This document shows, in pieces, positions 12,430-12,719 of a stretch of 12,719 bases of DNA. This DNA comes from Rhodothermota bacterium. GTDB lineage: Bacteria; Hydrogenedentota; Hydrogenedentia; Hydrogenedentales; GCA-2746185. The translations under genes were made by a program, and so were the position numbers. The stretch covers positions 1 through 12,719 of the forward strand of contig VFKU01000360.1 in NCBI GenBank assembly GCA_009885415.1. The letters run 5' to 3'. Position 1 is the stretch's first letter; every line of letters begins with the position of its first letter. The notes beneath the pieces were generated by a model. The model saw only the letters and a list, made by a program, of their open reading frames with translations. It ran no database searches and was not told where the DNA came from.

Positions 12430-12719
12430 ATGCGCGACCCCTTCATCGAGCACCTGCGCCACTTCTACGAAACCAGCCGGGCCGAGCTGTATATGTAGCG
12501 CTGTCAATCACCAGGCACCCGTAACACGCCGAAAACGCCGTCCAGGCCGCTTTCTGCGCCGTGCTCCGCGCCAAGCGCTCTCCCCTCGAGCTGCGGCCCT
12601 ACGTGTTCCGCTGCGTGCGCAACGCCGCGCTCGATGCGCTCCAGCGCGAGGTCCGCGAGCCCGACCCCGGCGGACTCTTCGCGCGCGAAGCCCACGCCGA
12701 TCCCGCGCTCCCCGGCATG
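12430..12719 (+). pseudogene. ECF-type sigma factor, N-terminal part, disrupted by frameshift and stop
   Basis: The first frame (from ATG 12430) reads MRDPFIEHLRHFYETSRAELY and stops at TAG 12496-12498. Sigma-70 region 2 continues in another frame: LSITRHP (12501-12521), a TAA at 12522-12524, then HAENAVQAAFCAVLRAK and PYVFRCVRNAALDALQREV to the window edge. Together this is a typical start of an ECF sigma factor, where RHPxDAEDAVQ-AF is the usual region 2 pattern. Two lesions separate it: a 2-nt excess in the TATAT at 12490-12494 (removing AT joins ELY to VALSITRHP) and a nonsense codon where a small residue is expected. A GAGGA stands 4 nt before the ATG. Regions 2.4 and 4 are beyond the window. 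Either a recent pseudogene or clustered sequencing/assembly errors; the family call is firmer than the reason for the break. Confidence 0.78.

Noticed and set aside
12490..12524. Programmed frameshift in the sigma factor
   Set aside because: No slippery heptamer or downstream stimulator is apparent, and an extra in-frame TAA would still block the second frame. Decay or sequence error is simpler.
1..12719. CRISPR array, tRNA/rRNA, transposase, toxin-antitoxin or phage genes
   Set aside because: No regularly spaced direct repeats, cloverleaf, DDE/serine/tyrosine recombinase motifs or small paired ORFs were recognised.

Overview
The window is GC-rich, densely coded DNA from what looks like a Gram-negative bacterium. 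The evidence for an outer membrane is a secretin, a capsule/exopolysaccharide co-polymerase kinase, an O-antigen-type polymerase/ligase and an LpxO-like lipid A hydroxylase. Short GC-rich palindromic elements and a CTCCGCGT-type 8-nt tandem repeat remind me of the PVC/Hydrogenedentes-type MAG lineages. That is recollection only, and I cannot assign a phylum from the sequence.

Left part (1-8607), all on the + strand with gaps of 6, 18, about 38-74 and 4 nt, so probably one transcript. It holds the 3' end of a secretin gene, a Wzc-like polysaccharide co-polymerase/BY-kinase ending in eight consecutive tyrosines, and a polytopic Wzy/WaaL-type protein. These are followed by an exported DUF255 (YyaL/SPATA20-type) thioredoxin-fold protein and a DsbD-type transmembrane thiol reductase. 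The first three genes form an envelope-polysaccharide module. The last two look like a periplasmic thiol-redox pair in which DsbD could reduce the CxxC of the DUF255 protein.

Right part (8664-12244), all on the - strand: serine O-acetyltransferase (cysE), an LpxO-like Fe(II)/2-oxoglutarate hydroxylase and a membrane-anchored M20 metallopeptidase. The two halves converge at a GC-rich hairpin at 8614-8633. From 12430 a + strand ECF-type sigma factor begins divergently from the peptidase. It is broken by a 2-nt frameshift and an in-frame stop, and runs off the window.

The most unusual structure is a 152-nt composite palindromic element (6684-6835). It has about 30-nt terminal inverted repeats, each itself a hairpin, and sits in frame inside the N-terminus of the dsbD ORF, just before the signal-peptide core. 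It behaves like a coding-compatible palindromic insertion comparable to the Rickettsia palindromic elements. Three genes (DUF255, lpxO-like, M20) appear to use GTG starts with strong Shine-Dalgarno sequences, and the starts given here follow those. No gap between genes exceeds 200 nt. I found no tRNA, rRNA, CRISPR array, transposase or phage gene.
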